The notes: generated by a model from the sequence alone, not told the origin. A stretch of 10,000 bases of DNA from an uncultured Fusobacterium sp. (GCA_900545035.1 UQXM01000061.1:1-10000), one strand, 5' to 3'; numbered from the stretch's first letter, positions 1 to 7,074 are shown. A program made the numbers and translations.

Positions 1-736
1 CTTTAAATGTTTCTCTTTGAGCATGTACATTATTTATTGCCAACATAGCTGCATTAAGAGCGTTTATTCCTTCAAAAGGAGCAGACCCTGCATGAGCCTC
101 TTTCCCTATAAATTTAACCTCTTTTCCTATAAATCCGTTGCTGACAGGACCTGTTAAAACTTTTTTATCTCCTGTGTCAAGAACATGGAACATAAGAGCC
201 ATATTTACATCATCAAAAGCACCTCTTCTGATAAGTTCCTGTTTTCCTCCGAAAAATTTTATCTGTCCTTGTTTTTTCAGTTCGCTTCTATATGCAAGTT
301 CAATAAATTCTTCCGCAGGCGTTGCCATAAAATCAATTTTTCCGTCAAGTTCTTTATATACTCCTGATTTTATAAGTCCTGTTGCTGCTCCAAGCATTCC
401 TGCTATCTGCACATTGTGTCCACAGGTATGAGAAGCACCTATTGCATTTGCATCACAGTGCTCACTGCATGAAATTCCGTCAAGTTCTCCAAGGACTGCA
501 ATTTTTGGACCTTGCTTATCTTCGTTTATTCTTGCTCTGCACCCTGTATATGCAATTTTATCCTCTGTTTCTATTCCAAGTTCGTTTTTGAAAAACTCCC
601 TTACAGTTTTTGTTGTTTCAAATTCTTTGTAACCAAATTCAGGATTTGCATATATTTTTCTTCCAGCTTCAATTATTATATTTTTATTTTCTTCAATAGC
701 TTTTACTACTCTTTCTTTTAATTCTTCTTTTGTCAT
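1..736 (-). CDS. M20D-family metallo-amidohydrolase (partial, runs off left edge)
   Basis: The first 245 residues of a zinc-type M20D amidohydrolase are present; the C-terminus lies beyond base 1. Family members hydrolyse amide bonds of N-acyl amino acids, aminobenzoyl-glutamate or similar small substrates in the cytoplasm. Visible motifs are NPEFGYKE (res 31-38, typical N-terminal M20D signature), HTCGHN (103-108, the metal-binding HxCGH block with Asn where Asp is usual), ATPAEE (138-143, catalytic and metal glutamates), FH (183-184) and EAHAGSAP (213-220, dimerisation domain). The start ATG is at 736-734, preceded on the minus strand by AGGAAG (754-749). It lies 22 bases after the stop of the upstream M20 peptidase gene, so it is the last visible gene of that operon. 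Family assignment is secure; the exact substrate cannot be read from the sequence. Confidence 0.9.
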   Translation of the reverse strand, partial: MTKEELKERVVKAIEENKNIIIEAGRKIYANPEFGYKEFETTKTVREFFKNELGIETEDKIAYTGCRARINEDKQGPKIAVLGELDGISCSEHCDANAIGASHTCGHNVQIAGMLGAATGLIKSGVYKELDGKIDFMATPAEEFIELAYRSELKKQGQIKFFGGKQELIRRGAFDDVNMALMFHVLDTGDKKVLTGPVSNGFIGKEVKFIGKEAHAGSAPFEGINALNAAMLAINNVHAQRETFK

Positions 737-758
737 TTTAAATCTTCACTTCCTAAAT

Positions 759-1877
759 TTATTTAGAAATATATTTAATCACTGCTTCTGTTGTTTTAAA
801 AAGTTCAAGAGTATCCAATCTTTCGTCAACAGTATGCACATCATACATTCCTACTCCGATTATAATAGAATTATAACCTTGTTTTGCAAAAATATTACTG
901 TCTGAACCTCCTCCTATTACTTTCAGTTCAGTTTCCACACCAAGATTTTCGTAAACTGCGGCAAACTCTTTTGCAAATTTTAAATCGTCTTTTGGTTTTA
1001 AATTAGGGTAATCGCAGCTGTAATCAAGTTTGTATTCTCCACCCATTTTTGCAACAGCTTCTTTACAAGCTTCTTCATATTTTTTTATAACTTCTATTAT
1101 TTTTTCTTCTGAATGACTTCTTACTTCTCCTTTTACAAAACAGTTGTCTGAAACAACATTTGTAGGAAATTCAGAATTTATTACACCAATATTTGATGTA
1201 GTAAGAGCATCAATACGCCCCATTTCCATTTTTGATATTGCAAGAGCTGCAACATTTATTGCATTGATTCCTTTTTCAGGTTCAATTCCGGCATGAGCTT
1301 TTCTTCCTGTAAAAGTAATTTCAAAATCATATTTGCTTGGAGCAGTATGAGCAATTATCCCTGCTCTTCCTGCATTATCTATAACAAGCATATTTTTAGC
1401 AGGTTTTATATTTTCAGGAACTAAATCCCAATTTACATTTTTTGCTCCTTGAAGTCCTGCTTCTTCACATGGTGTCAGAACAATATAGATATCTTCGTGA
1501 GAAGCTCCTGTTTCTTTAAGAGTTCTTAAAACTTCAATAATACTTGCAATTCCTCCCTTGTCATCTCCTCCAAGAGTTGTAGTTCCGTCAGTTTTTATAA
1601 TATCTCCCTCAAACACAGGATTAACATTCATATTTGGTTCAATAACATCCATATGTGCAGCAAGAGTTATTCCTTCCCCTTTAATATTTCCTTTTATTTT
1701 GGCAAATATCACAGGAGCATTTCCTCCGTAATTTTTATATCCCTCATCAAGATATATTTCCGCTCCCATATCTTTTAACAAATTTACCATATATTCAGCA
1801 AACACAGCCTCGTTTTTAGACGGCGAATGTATTTTTATCATCTCTATAAAAGAGCTTATAATTCTTTCTCTATTCAT
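759..1877 (-). CDS. M20 metallopeptidase, PepT-like
   Basis: A complete 372-aa cytoplasmic di-zinc peptidase of the tripeptidase T-like branch of M20; such enzymes cleave N-terminal residues from small peptides. All expected active-site elements are visible: AAHMDV (73-78; metal ligand H75 and D77), LGGDDKGG (102-109; bridging Asp, probably D105), TPCEEAG (135-141; catalytic base E138 and metal E139), VIDNAG (165-170; D167) and VHTVDER (347-353; H348). The dimerisation domain carries KAHAG (193-197). Length is slightly shorter than classical PepT (about 410 aa) and fits the 'PepT-like' group. The start at 1877 has a strong GGGAGGA site. It sits 32 bases after the 223-aa membrane protein gene and 22 bases before the M20D gene, so it is co-transcribed. 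It is probably not the housekeeping pepT; the substrate is unknown. Confidence 0.92.
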   Translation of the reverse strand: MNRERIISSFIEMIKIHSPSKNEAVFAEYMVNLLKDMGAEIYLDEGYKNYGGNAPVIFAKIKGNIKGEGITLAAHMDVIEPNMNVNPVFEGDIIKTDGTTTLGGDDKGGIASIIEVLRTLKETGASHEDIYIVLTPCEEAGLQGAKNVNWDLVPENIKPAKNMLVIDNAGRAGIIAHTAPSKYDFEITFTGRKAHAGIEPEKGINAINVAALAISKMEMGRIDALTTSNIGVINSEFPTNVVSDNCFVKGEVRSHSEEKIIEVIKKYEEACKEAVAKMGGEYKLDYSCDYPNLKPKDDLKFAKEFAAVYENLGVETELKVIGGGSDSNIFAKQGYNSIIIGVGMYDVHTVDERLDTLELFKTTEAVIKYISK

Positions 1878-1909
1878 AAAGAATCCTCCCTTTAACCTCT
1901 TAGTTTTAT

Positions 1910-2581
1910 TTATGCTTTATGTTCTTTATCCATTATTTTTTTAGCAAATGTTATTGTTGTAAATACAGATACTAAAGTTACTATGAAAGATGGATTTCCA
2001 GGAATAAGTGCTACTATTTTTGTCATTACAAATGAAACTGCAAGAGCAAATAATCCTGTTTTTGGAGATTTAACAGCAAACTGAGCAAAAACTCCTCCGA
2101 ATAATGCAGGGATTATTAAACTAAGTACAGTCATAAATGACTCTGGAAGTTTTGATAATAAAGTTTGTCCAGCAAGAACTGAAAGCATTAAGAAAAAAAT
2201 TCCTACCCAAATAGAAACTCCTATACCAATTGTTCCCATAATTGCTCCCTCATCTGTTCCTGTTTCATATCCTGAACTTTCAACAGCTGATATTGCAGCA
2301 GGTATTCTCATATTAACAAGGTTTCCTGAAAGGAATCCCATATATAGTCCGGCTCTTCCAACGATTGGATAATAGCTTATAGGTTCGCTGAAATAAAAAG
2401 CTCCTGAAACAGACATCTGAGAAATAGCTCCGGCTATTATTGCCCCTATTCCTGGGTTAAATCCAAAAACAAATGTCATAATCATTGGAGGAAGAAGACT
2501 TACAACAATTCCAAGAAGCATTGTACTTCTCCCGATTTTAGTAATATCATTTATATAATTTTCATAACTATTCATTATCAT
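1910..2581 (-). CDS. Multi-pass membrane protein, 223 aa, putative transporter subunit
   Basis: I do not recognise a named family with certainty. The protein is strongly hydrophobic, with about six or seven membrane segments (roughly residues 20-39, 43-60, 75-92, 112-138, 147-170, 174-192, 197-213). Gly/Pro-rich stretches such as FGFNPGIGAIIAG (39-51) and PAAISA (94-99) resemble the helix breaks of secondary transporters. There is no signal peptide, and the C-terminus is short and basic. It follows the 238-aa membrane protein gene by 20 bases and precedes the PepT-like peptidase gene by 32 bases. It therefore probably forms a heteromeric permease with its neighbour, inferred from context only. 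Start: ATG codons lie at 2581 and 2575; the GAGGTG site (about 4 bases before the first, 10 before the second) does not decide between them. Confidence 0.8.
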   Translation of the reverse strand: MIMNSYENYINDITKIGRSTMLLGIVVSLLPPMIMTFVFGFNPGIGAIIAGAISQMSVSGAFYFSEPISYYPIVGRAGLYMGFLSGNLVNMRIPAAISAVESSGYETGTDEGAIMGTIGIGVSIWVGIFFLMLSVLAGQTLLSKLPESFMTVLSLIIPALFGGVFAQFAVKSPKTGLFALAVSFVMTKIVALIPGNPSFIVTLVSVFTTITFAKKIMDKEHKA

Positions 2582-2601
2582 TTCACCTCTTTAAAATATT
2601 A

Positions 2602-3318
2602 TTAGAATGCAAAAGTAGCTATAACAGCTCCACCGAACATAGCTATTGTTAAAGCCCATTCTTTAAGCCAAGCCATTTTCTTTTCTCCAAGTTTTACACA
2701 AACTATCATAATGATAAGTCCTGATACAGCTGATACTGTAATTTGAGGATTTGTAGTTACTTTTAAATAGTTTCCTATATTGAAATAAGCAAATGATCCA
2801 AGCATAGCTCCTAATCCAACTGCTGGCAGAAGTGCTTTTCTTCCGCTTGTTAAAAGTCCGTTTACCTTATCCATTTTATGAGCGAAAAGGAAACAGAAAA
2901 CAATCCACCCCAAAGAACCAAGAGCCATAGTCCATAATGCATTTGTAAATACCACAGGTGTCATATTTGTAGAAAGTTCTGAACCAAGAGCCTGTGCTCC
3001 AAAGTTAGCAGCCATTGCCTCAAAATTTGAACCTCCAATAACACTAAGTCTGAATGCAGAAACAGGAGATCCCATTGTAACAAGAAGTGCTAACAAACTT
3101 CCCACAACTCCAAGAGCAGGACCTATACTTGCAATAGCACTTGTTCTTATTCCTTTTTTAACCCTCTTTGGATCCATTTTCATTTCCTTTGCAGTCTTTA
3201 ATGATTTCATAATAATTAAAGCTGACTGAATTAAAACAACTGAAATTCCAAGTAATGCAGCAATCCACATAATTGGATGATTTGCATAAGGCATGTGTTC
3301 CCCAATAATTTTTTCCAT
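2602..3318 (-). CDS. DUF5058-like multi-pass membrane protein, 238 aa
   Basis: An integral membrane protein with about six segments (roughly 15-38, 60-81, 122-147, 162-180, 192-210, 218-237). A basic cytoplasmic-looking loop follows the first (KEMKMDPKRVKKG, 44-56). The N-terminal YANHPIMWI (11-19) and overall size recall the DUF5058 family, uncharacterised membrane proteins often found with peptidase genes; this family call is from memory and should be confirmed by profile search. It is the first gene of the operon, with an excellent GGGAGG site before ATG 3318 and a promoter at 3381-3409. The small size, Gly-rich helices (for example VGLGAMLGS, 167-175) and the paired membrane gene downstream suggest one half of a two-component transporter. 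No ATPase or binding protein is encoded nearby, so secondary transport is more likely than ABC transport. Confidence 0.8.
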   Translation of the reverse strand: MEKIIGEHMPYANHPIMWIAALLGISVVLIQSALIIMKSLKTAKEMKMDPKRVKKGIRTSAIASIGPALGVVGSLLALLVTMGSPVSAFRLSVIGGSNFEAMAANFGAQALGSELSTNMTPVVFTNALWTMALGSLGWIVFCFLFAHKMDKVNGLLTSGRKALLPAVGLGAMLGSFAYFNIGNYLKVTTNPQITVSAVSGLIIMIVCVKLGEKKMAWLKEWALTIAMFGGAVIATFAF

Positions 3319-3351
3319 AATTTCCTCCCAAAAATTTTTATTAAAGTCTTT

Positions 3352-3365
3352 GTCCTAAATAGGAC
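3352..3365. promoter_or_regulatory. Perfect palindrome in operon leader (candidate operator)
   Basis: GTCCTA-AA-TAGGAC: 6-bp arms around a 2-base centre. It lies about 9-22 bases downstream of the predicted start of transcription (near 3374, minus strand) and upstream of the ribosome binding site of the DUF5058-like gene. A repressor bound here would block the operon; the regulator encoded at 3559-4833 is the obvious candidate. The role is inferred from position and symmetry only. Confidence 0.4.
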
Positions 3366-3380
3366 TGTTATTCTGATAAA

Positions 3381-3409
3381 AGTATATTATATTTCCTGAA
3401 ATTTGTCAA
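3381..3409 (-). promoter_or_regulatory. Sigma-70-type promoter of the membrane protein/peptidase operon
   Basis: On the minus strand a consensus -35 TTGACA (3409-3404) is followed by a 17-base spacer and a -10 TATACT (3386-3381, five of six consensus). A TATAAT at 3391-3386 is also present but only 12 bases from the -35, so TATACT is preferred. This gives a leader of about 56 bases before ATG 3318. Confidence 0.7.
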
Positions 3410-3485
3410 TGAATAATACATTTTTTTTATTAAAAATACATTTTAGGTGTTATATTTTTTATTTTCCTTAATTTTTTAACAATAA

Positions 3486-3542
3486 AAAAATATCTGCTGT
3501 TTATTATTAAATGCAGGTTTTAGATAAACGACAGATATTTTT
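3486..3542 (-). terminator. Rho-independent-type terminator of the regulator gene
   Basis: Two 19-base arms (3486-3504 and 3524-3542) pair at 17 positions with a two-base mismatch inside, around a 19-base loop. On the minus strand the stem runs into TTTTTTTATTGTT. It starts 16 bases after the regulator stop codon, which separates that transcript from the downstream operon. The stem is AT-rich and flanked by A/T runs on both sides, so weak bidirectional action is conceivable, but no plus-strand gene ends here. Confidence 0.7.
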
Positions 3543-3558
3543 GTTTATTTCATTTTTA

Positions 3559-4833
3559 TTAAAATATAAATTTTATTTTTCTTCTTGGACGACCTGCTGA
3601 AGCTGAACTTTCAAATTCATCTTCTTCGGCACATTTATTTTCTATAAGTTTTTTTATAATTCTGTTGACACTTCTTTCGCTGATGTTAAGAAATTCTGCA
3701 AGTTCTCTGCTGGTAAAAATATTTTTTTCTCTTTTCCTTATTATAGATTTTATTTTTTCCAAATAAAGAGAACTTACTCCGGCTGTTTTTGAAATTTTCG
3801 TAATATTTTTGTCAAAAGAACTTTTATATTCAATCTCTCTTCTGCTCATAAGAGGACCTTTTATCTCCTGCCCGTTTGAAAAAAAGATATTGTTTTTCCC
3901 TTCGTTAATGCTTAATTTTAAAGCCTGTCTGGCATTTTTTTCCGCCTGAACTATTGTACTTCCCTCTCCTATTCCTGCTCCTATCAAAAATCTTTCAGAA
4001 CTTTTTTCTTTTATAAGTGCTGTCATAGATTTTATATTTTCAGTATTGTTCAAAAGTCCTTTATTTGAAAAAATAAGATATTCATCATTATCTGCTGCCT
4101 GAATATTTCCCTCTACCTCACGGGAATATGCAAGAAGTTCCTTTTCAAATTCCATTTTATGAGAAAGAATGCTGTTTGAAAAAGTATCCTCTTTGATTAT
4201 TTTTATAATCTCCACACCAATTCTTCCTTTGTCTGCATCATTCATTTCTATCATATTAAGAAGATTTCTGAATCCCTCTTTTATCTCAGGTGCGGCAGCC
4301 TGTATTCTGTAAACAGGAAAACCTTTTTCTTTAAAAAAATAATAAATATGTCCGAAACATGTAAAAATACAGTTAATCTCATTATTTTCTATTTGTTTCA
4401 TATATGTATCAAGATAATCTGTTTCGCTTTTTTGAAAATCATATTTCTGAAGATAATAACTGTCTATTTTAATTTCAAACTCTCTTAAAGTTTCCAAAAA
4501 CTCCTCTTCATCTATTATATCTATACCAAGTTTCAAATTTTTAAGATTCATGGTACTTGTATTTTTAAATTCCCAGAAAGGTTTTACTATCCCGCTTCCT
4601 TCTCTTTTTACAAAAGAAACAGGTTTTTTTATTCTGTCTTTAACAGCAGAATAAACCCCTATCCCTCCAAGATATATTCCCTGAACTTTGTCCTCTATTT
4701 CAAAAGCAAGTTCTGCCATATCTTGAATTTTTTCTCTTGAAAGAGGAATAAAATTTATATTTTCATATATTCTTGAAAGAACGGTATAAATTTTTCTGAC
4801 TGAATCAGGTGCTCCTATCAAAGCTATTTTCAT
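3559..4833 (-). CDS. Transcriptional regulator with C-terminal winged HTH, probable controller of the adjacent operon
   Basis: A 424-aa soluble protein. The C-terminus is a clear DNA-binding helix-turn-helix: FTSRELAEFLNISERSVNR (373-391) followed by a basic wing-like tail containing GRPRRKIKF (414-422). The middle (about 205-320) reads IGVEIIKII, then YLIFSNKG, then FLIGAGIGEGSTIVQAEKNA; this pattern suggests a degenerate GGDEF/nucleotide-cyclase-like fold without catalytic residues, which is an inference. The N-terminus (1-180) begins MKIALIGAPDSV and resembles an alpha/beta sensor domain I cannot name. It may sense a ligand such as the substrate of the neighbouring transporter. It lies upstream of, and in the same direction as, the transporter/M20 operon, but is separated from it by a terminator. 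A TAGGAG-type site precedes ATG 4833. Regulatory function is confident; the target is inferred. Confidence 0.82.
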   Translation of the reverse strand: MKIALIGAPDSVRKIYTVLSRIYENINFIPLSREKIQDMAELAFEIEDKVQGIYLGGIGVYSAVKDRIKKPVSFVKREGSGIVKPFWEFKNTSTMNLKNLKLGIDIIDEEEFLETLREFEIKIDSYYLQKYDFQKSETDYLDTYMKQIENNEINCIFTCFGHIYYFFKEKGFPVYRIQAAAPEIKEGFRNLLNMIEMNDADKGRIGVEIIKIIKEDTFSNSILSHKMEFEKELLAYSREVEGNIQAADNDEYLIFSNKGLLNNTENIKSMTALIKEKSSERFLIGAGIGEGSTIVQAEKNARQALKLSINEGKNNIFFSNGQEIKGPLMSRREIEYKSSFDKNITKISKTAGVSSLYLEKIKSIIRKREKNIFTSRELAEFLNISERSVNRIIKKLIENKCAEEDEFESSASAGRPRRKIKFIF

Positions 4834-4853
4834 AGTCTTTACTCCTAAAAATA

Positions 4854-4883
4854 ATTAATGTGATTTTATTATACCACATTAAT
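4854..4883 (-). promoter_or_regulatory. Extended -10 promoter inside a 9-bp inverted repeat (autoregulatory operator or weak bioB terminator)
   Basis: Arms ATTAATGTG (4854-4862) and CACATTAAT (4875-4883) are perfect reverse complements around a 12-base centre. On the minus strand the centre and arm hold TGG-TATAAT (-10 at 4873-4868), an extended -10 element facing the regulator gene; no good -35 is seen, which is usual for that class. A dimer bound to both arms would cover the promoter. Alternatively, the AT-rich stem followed by TATTTTT on the minus strand could be a weak terminator for bioB, which ends 10 bases upstream. Confidence 0.5.
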
Positions 4884-4893
4884 GGAATTCAGA

Positions 4894-5862
4894 CTATTTT
4901 TTCCATATTTTCTGAATATTTTTTATAAAATTAAAATCATCTTCCAAAGCTCTTCCTTTTACTGTAAGATACCCTCCCACAAGCATTCCGTTTGCTCCGG
5001 CAAGATATCCTGCTCCCATAAAATCTTTGAAAATATTCTCTCTTCCTGCTGCAATTTTAATATTTTTATTTTTCAAAATAATTCTGAAAACAGCTATTGT
5101 TTTTAATACTTCATCAATATCCAAAGTTTCTCTTTCTCCGTGGGGAGTTCCTTTTATTGGATTTAAAATATTTATAGGAACTCCGTCCACATCAAGCTCT
5201 TTTAAAGCAAAAGCCATGTCAATTCTGTCTTTCCAGCTTTCCCCCATTCCGATAATTCCTCCGGCACACACATCAAGTCCTGCTTTTTTGGCATTTCTTA
5301 TTGTTTCAATTCTGTCCTGTACTGTATGTGTTGTGGCAGCAAAATCTTTGTATGTTTCGGGAGAAGTCTGAAGATTGCAATGATATCTTTTTGCTCCGGC
5401 TTCTTTAAGTTCTCTCATCTCTTTTTCTGAAAGAATTCCCAAAGAACAACATATTTCTGCATTTCCATTTTTTTCTGCCGTTTCTTTTATAAATTTTAAT
5501 ACTGTATCAAAATCTTTTGTTCCTGCTTTCATTCCCTTTCCGCTGGCAACAACTCCAAATCTCATACTCCTATGTTTTTCTGCTTCCTCATATTCTTCTT
5601 TCATGGTATTTTCAGATTTTAAAGGATAACACTCAATATGCGTATTGTACACAGCCGATTGGGCACAAAATTTACAATCTTCACTGCATTTCCCTGATTT
5701 TGCATTTGTAATTGTGCATGTTTCCAAAATATCTCCACAATATTTTTCTCTTATTTCATTGGCAACCGAAAATAATTCTGTAAGTTTGCTTCCTTTAAGA
5801 CTGCACAGTTCAAGAGCTTCCTCTTTTGTAATTTCTTCATCTATATATTTTCTCAAATCCAT
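4894..5862 (-). CDS. bioB: Biotin synthase (radical SAM)
   Basis: Converts dethiobiotin to biotin by radical insertion of sulfur, the last step of biotin synthesis, in the cytoplasm. From the chosen start the protein is 322 aa, normal for the family. It has the radical-SAM cysteines in KCSEDCKFCAQS (C59, C63, C66 feeding a 4Fe-4S cluster), the family block YNTHIECYP just after, and later Cys in EICCSLGI and LDVCAGGIIGMGES. IAAGREN near the end supplies the conserved Arg ligand of the second cluster. The frame is open to an ATG at 5910, but the only strong ribosome binding site lies before ATG 5862, so the shorter form is preferred. No other biotin genes are seen nearby. It diverges from the phosphonate transporter operon and is followed closely by the regulator gene. 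Confidence 0.95.
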   Translation of the reverse strand: MDLRKYIDEEITKEEALELCSLKGSKLTELFSVANEIREKYCGDILETCTITNAKSGKCSEDCKFCAQSAVYNTHIECYPLKSENTMKEEYEEAEKHRSMRFGVVASGKGMKAGTKDFDTVLKFIKETAEKNGNAEICCSLGILSEKEMRELKEAGAKRYHCNLQTSPETYKDFAATTHTVQDRIETIRNAKKAGLDVCAGGIIGMGESWKDRIDMAFALKELDVDGVPINILNPIKGTPHGERETLDIDEVLKTIAVFRIILKNKNIKIAAGRENIFKDFMGAGYLAGANGMLVGGYLTVKGRALEDDFNFIKNIQKIWKK

Positions 5863-5870
5863 TTCTGTAT

Positions 5871-5877
5871 TCCTCCC
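5871..5877 (-). promoter_or_regulatory. Ribosome binding site deciding the bioB start
   Basis: On the minus strand GGGAGGA is followed by 8 bases and ATG 5862-5860. The upstream in-frame ATG at 5910 has no comparable site and would add 16 residues (MKYKIFLKQR...) not expected in BioB, so the 5862 start is chosen. Confidence 0.75.
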
Positions 5878-6036
5878 ATTTCTCTGTTTTAAAAATATTT
5901 TATACTTCATGTATAAAAAAAGTATATTTTTATTCTCTCTCAGGTTGACAATCGATTACAATTCTTTTACACAAAATCGAAACTGTGTTAACAAACTTGT
6001 ATTAAAATTTTCTTGAAATAAAAAAAGAAAAAAATC
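5878..6036. promoter_or_regulatory. Divergent control region between bioB and the phosphonate operon
   Basis: This AT-rich gap must hold both promoters. Rightward, TTGACA at 5945-5950 is a good -35 but its best-spaced -10 (TACACA, 5968-5973) is poor; TCGAAA (5977-5982) with TATTAA (6000-6005) at 17 bases is an alternative. Leftward, TATACT (5926-5921) or TATAAA (5904-5899) could serve bioB. TGTTAACA (5986-5993) is an 8-base palindrome. TTGTTAAC and TTGTCAAC on the minus strand (5994-5987 and 5951-5944) resemble half-sites of the biotin repressor BirA, but no properly spaced inverted pair is present. Individual elements are uncertain. Confidence 0.4.
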
Positions 6037-6048
6037 GGAGGAAATTTT

Positions 6049-7074
6049 ATGAAAAAGTTAGCAGCAATATTATTAACAGGAATTATGCTTACAGGATGCG
6101 GAAGTGAAAAAGAAATTCAGCCCGCAAAAGAGATAAATGTATACACAGCATTGGAAAATGAGCAGATACCAATGTTTTTGGAAAATTTTAAAAAACATCA
6201 TCCGGATATAAAAGTTAATATTACAAGAGATTCAACAGGAGTAGTTATCACAAAAATTCTGGCAGAAAAAGAAAATCCTCAAGCTGATGTTGTATGGGGA
6301 ACAGCTGCATCAGGACTTTTAATGCTTGACAATGCAGGTCTTCTTGAGCCTTATGCTCCAAAAGGAGTGGAAAAAGTAAATCCAAGATTTAAAGATACGG
6401 CAGAAATTCCTGTTTGGGTAGGGAATAATGCATGGATGGCAACATTCGCCGTAAATACCAAAGAAATGGAAAGATTAAATCTTCCTGTTCCGAAAACTTA
6501 TAATGACCTTTTAAAACCTGAATACAAAGGACTTATCTCTATGCCTCATCCTGCATCATCAGGAACAGGATTTTTAGCTGTGGCAGGATTTATGGAAATT
6601 ATGGGCGAAGATAAAGCTTGGGAGTATATGGAAAAACTACACGAAAATATGGGAGTATATACTCATTCAGGTTCAAAACCTGCCAAACAGGCAGCAAGCG
6701 GAGAATATCCAATCGGAATTTCTTACGATTACCCTTGTGTAAAAATTATGAATGAAGGAAATCCTATTGAAGTTATATTCCCTGCTGAAGGATCAGGCTG
6801 GGATTCTGAAGCAAATGCTCTTATCAAAAAAGAAAATATTAAACCTGAAGCAAAAATTTTCTTGGACTGGGCAATTTCCGAAGAAATGATGAAACTTTAC
6901 GGAACACAGTATGCAATCACAAGTATTGATATAGGAAATCCTGTCCCTGAAGGATATCCGAAAGACCCTGTATCTCACCTTGTAAAAAATGATTTTAACT
7001 GGCTTGCAGAACATAAAGAAGAAATTCTTAACAAATGGAGCAGTCAATTTGGAGCAAAAGCAGAGCAGAAATAA
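6049..7074 (+). CDS. 2-aminoethylphosphonate-type ABC transporter substrate-binding lipoprotein (PhnS2/AepX-like)
   Basis: A 341-aa extracytoplasmic solute-binding protein. Residues 1-17 are a lipoprotein signal peptide: basic MKK, a hydrophobic core, then lipobox LTGC with the lipidated Cys at 17. The mature part has the two-lobed fold of the iron/thiamine/phosphonate group of binding proteins: INVYTALENEQ at the start of lobe 1, then ADVVWGTAASG, WVGNNAWMATFAVN, MPHPASSGTGF and ISYDYPCVK. The class is shared with ferric-iron (FbpA) proteins; the downstream phnX gene makes an AEP ligand far more likely. It is first in the operon, with GGAGGA seven bases before ATG 6049, and its stop is 27 bases before the ATPase gene. 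Its role is to capture AEP and deliver it to the fused permease. Confidence 0.87.
   Translation: MKKLAAILLTGIMLTGCGSEKEIQPAKEINVYTALENEQIPMFLENFKKHHPDIKVNITRDSTGVVITKILAEKENPQADVVWGTAASGLLMLDNAGLLEPYAPKGVEKVNPRFKDTAEIPVWVGNNAWMATFAVNTKEMERLNLPVPKTYNDLLKPEYKGLISMPHPASSGTGFLAVAGFMEIMGEDKAWEYMEKLHENMGVYTHSGSKPAKQAASGEYPIGISYDYPCVKIMNEGNPIEVIFPAEGSGWDSEANALIKKENIKPEAKIFLDWAISEEMMKLYGTQYAITSIDIGNPVPEGYPKDPVSHLVKNDFNWLAEHKEEILNKWSSQFGAKAEQK

Noticed and set aside
138..721. Plus-strand open frames in the first 740 bases
   Set aside because: They are antisense to a clear M20D coding frame with intact motifs and have no family features of their own.
3410..3558. Small RNA or riboswitch in the gap between the regulator and the membrane operon
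   Set aside because: The only strong structure is the hairpin at 3486-3542, which fits a terminator; no conserved aptamer pattern is recognisable.
5863..5910. Longer bioB starting at ATG 5910 (338 aa)
   Set aside because: No ribosome binding site before 5910, whereas GGGAGGA lies 8 bases before ATG 5862; the extra 16 residues are not typical of BioB.
4882..6016. Plus-strand open frames over bioB
   Set aside because: Low-complexity antisense translations of the bioB frame, without ribosome binding sites.
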